7,507 nt of DNA from Elusimicrobia bacterium CG03_land_8_20_14_0_80_50_18 (lineage in GTDB: Bacteria > CG03), in assembly GCA_002780705.1 (NCBI GenBank), contig PEUP01000025.1, forward strand, positions 1 to 7,507, given 5' to 3'. Position numbers and translations under genes: made by a program. Numbering within the stretch: position 1 is the first letter of the stretch; every line of letters begins with the position of its first letter. Below, in pieces: positions 6,992-7,507 of this stretch. Under the pieces are notes generated by a model that was not told the DNA's origin, did not search any database, and worked only from the letters and a program-made list of their open reading frames with translations.

Positions 6992-7507
6992 AATACCGCC
7001 GGATAAGTCAATATCACACCGCGCGGCGATGCTCGCGTCGGGCGCCGTGGGAACGAGTGTCATAGAAAATTTTCTTTTGAGCGCCGATTGCAAATCCACC
7101 CTCTCGGCCGTCAAGGCTTTCGGCGCGGGCGTGAAGAGAAAGGGTTCCACCGTAACAGTCAGCGGCGCAAAATTTTCTTCTCCGGCCAAAGCCGTTGATT
7201 GCGGAAATTCCGGCACTACCGTGAGGCTGCTGGCGGGATTCGCCGCGGGAAGGGGCGTGAAAGCCGTTTTTACGGGGGATGAATCGCTCTCGCAAAGGCC
7301 AATGAAAAGAGTGACGGAACCGCTTAAACTGATGGGCGCTTCCATCACATGCAAGAACGGGCGTTTGCCGATGAAATTAAAAAACGCGCCTCTCCACGGA
7401 ATCAATTACACGATGCCCGTCGCTTCCGCGCAGGTGAAATCCGCTTTGCTTCTGGCCGCTCTCGGCGCTTCCGACGAGATGAGAATAAATGAAAAAATAA
7501 TCTCGCG
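6942..7507 (+). CDS. aroA: 3-phosphoshikimate 1-carboxyvinyltransferase (EPSP synthase), 3' end outside window
   Basis: The first 188 codons of an EPSP synthase are present and the frame is open to the window end. The enzyme joins phosphoenolpyruvate to shikimate-3-phosphate in the shikimate pathway and feeds chorismate to the prephenate used by TyrA. Visible motifs are PPDKSISHRA (K22, S23, R27, substrate binding), DCGNSGTTVRLLAG (86-99), GDESLSQRPMKRV (112-124) and SAQVKSALLLAAL (from residue 162). The GNSGTT and SAQVKS forms resemble the Bacillus-type enzymes rather than the E. coli type. The position usually Gly in GDKS is Pro. ATG 6942 lies 12 bases after AAGGA (6925-6929); ATG 6951 is the alternative. 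Either way the gene starts inside tyrA, in a different frame, with an overlap of 50 or 41 bases. No start after the tyrA stop would keep the conserved N-terminal Lys-Ser motif. Confidence 0.95.
   Translation, partial: MKAMLIKPAKKISGTVRIPPDKSISHRAAMLASGAVGTSVIENFLLSADCKSTLSAVKAFGAGVKRKGSTVTVSGAKFSSPAKAVDCGNSGTTVRLLAGFAAGRGVKAVFTGDESLSQRPMKRVTEPLKLMGASITCKNGRLPMKLKNAPLHGINYTMPVASAQVKSALLLAALGASDEMRINEKIIS

Noticed and set aside
6905..7405. 166-codon minus-strand frame opposite aroA, and similar frames opposite fabF and tyrA
   Set aside because: They lie opposite strongly conserved enzymes, have no supporting ribosome-binding site or domain, and follow from third-position GC bias.

Overview
The window looks like a contig from an uncultured, probably anaerobic, bacterium. 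All genes lie on the + strand. Two parts differ sharply in base composition. The left part (1 to about 3900) is AT-rich: sampled 60-base lines are mostly 17-47% G+C. The right part (about 3900 to 7507) is clearly GC-richer: sampled lines in the nitrilase-family gene and fabF reach about 62-68%. Frequent ATA (Ile) and AGA/AGG (Arg) codons in GC-rich genes, plus a short palindrome encoding a PTGRQ-like string before fabF, remind me of Omnitrophota/Elusimicrobiota-type metagenome genomes. That placement is an impression, not a demonstrated result.

Left part: a 5'-truncated gene end (1-519) resembles the target-recognition and C-terminal tail of a large N6-adenine DNA methyltransferase. It is followed 28 bases later by a 1117-residue protein (548-3901) that fuses an N-terminal phospholipase-D-type (HKD) nuclease domain to a complete SNF2-like superfamily 2 helicase. 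Together they read as a restriction-modification-like or DISARM-like anti-phage module: the methylase marks self DNA, and the helicase-nuclease translocates on and cuts unmarked DNA. This pair is the most interesting item in the window.

Middle: a nitrilase-superfamily C-N hydrolase (3912-4736) starts 10 bases after the helicase stop. Its perfect AGGAGG Shine-Dalgarno overlaps that stop codon. Its composition matches the right-hand genes, so it is probably a resident gene next to a module that arrived by transfer.

Right part: a 133-base intergenic region holds a candidate promoter, a weak palindrome and the palindromic repeat. It leads into fabF (KAS II, fatty-acid elongation), tyrA (prephenate/arogenate dehydrogenase) and aroA (EPSP synthase, cut by the window end). 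The three genes are tightly packed (fabF and tyrA nearly touch, tyrA and aroA overlap by about 50 bases) and look like one transcription unit joining fatty-acid and aromatic amino-acid synthesis genes.

I see no rRNA, tRNA, CRISPR array, transposase or attachment site, and no stretch over 300 bases without a gene.
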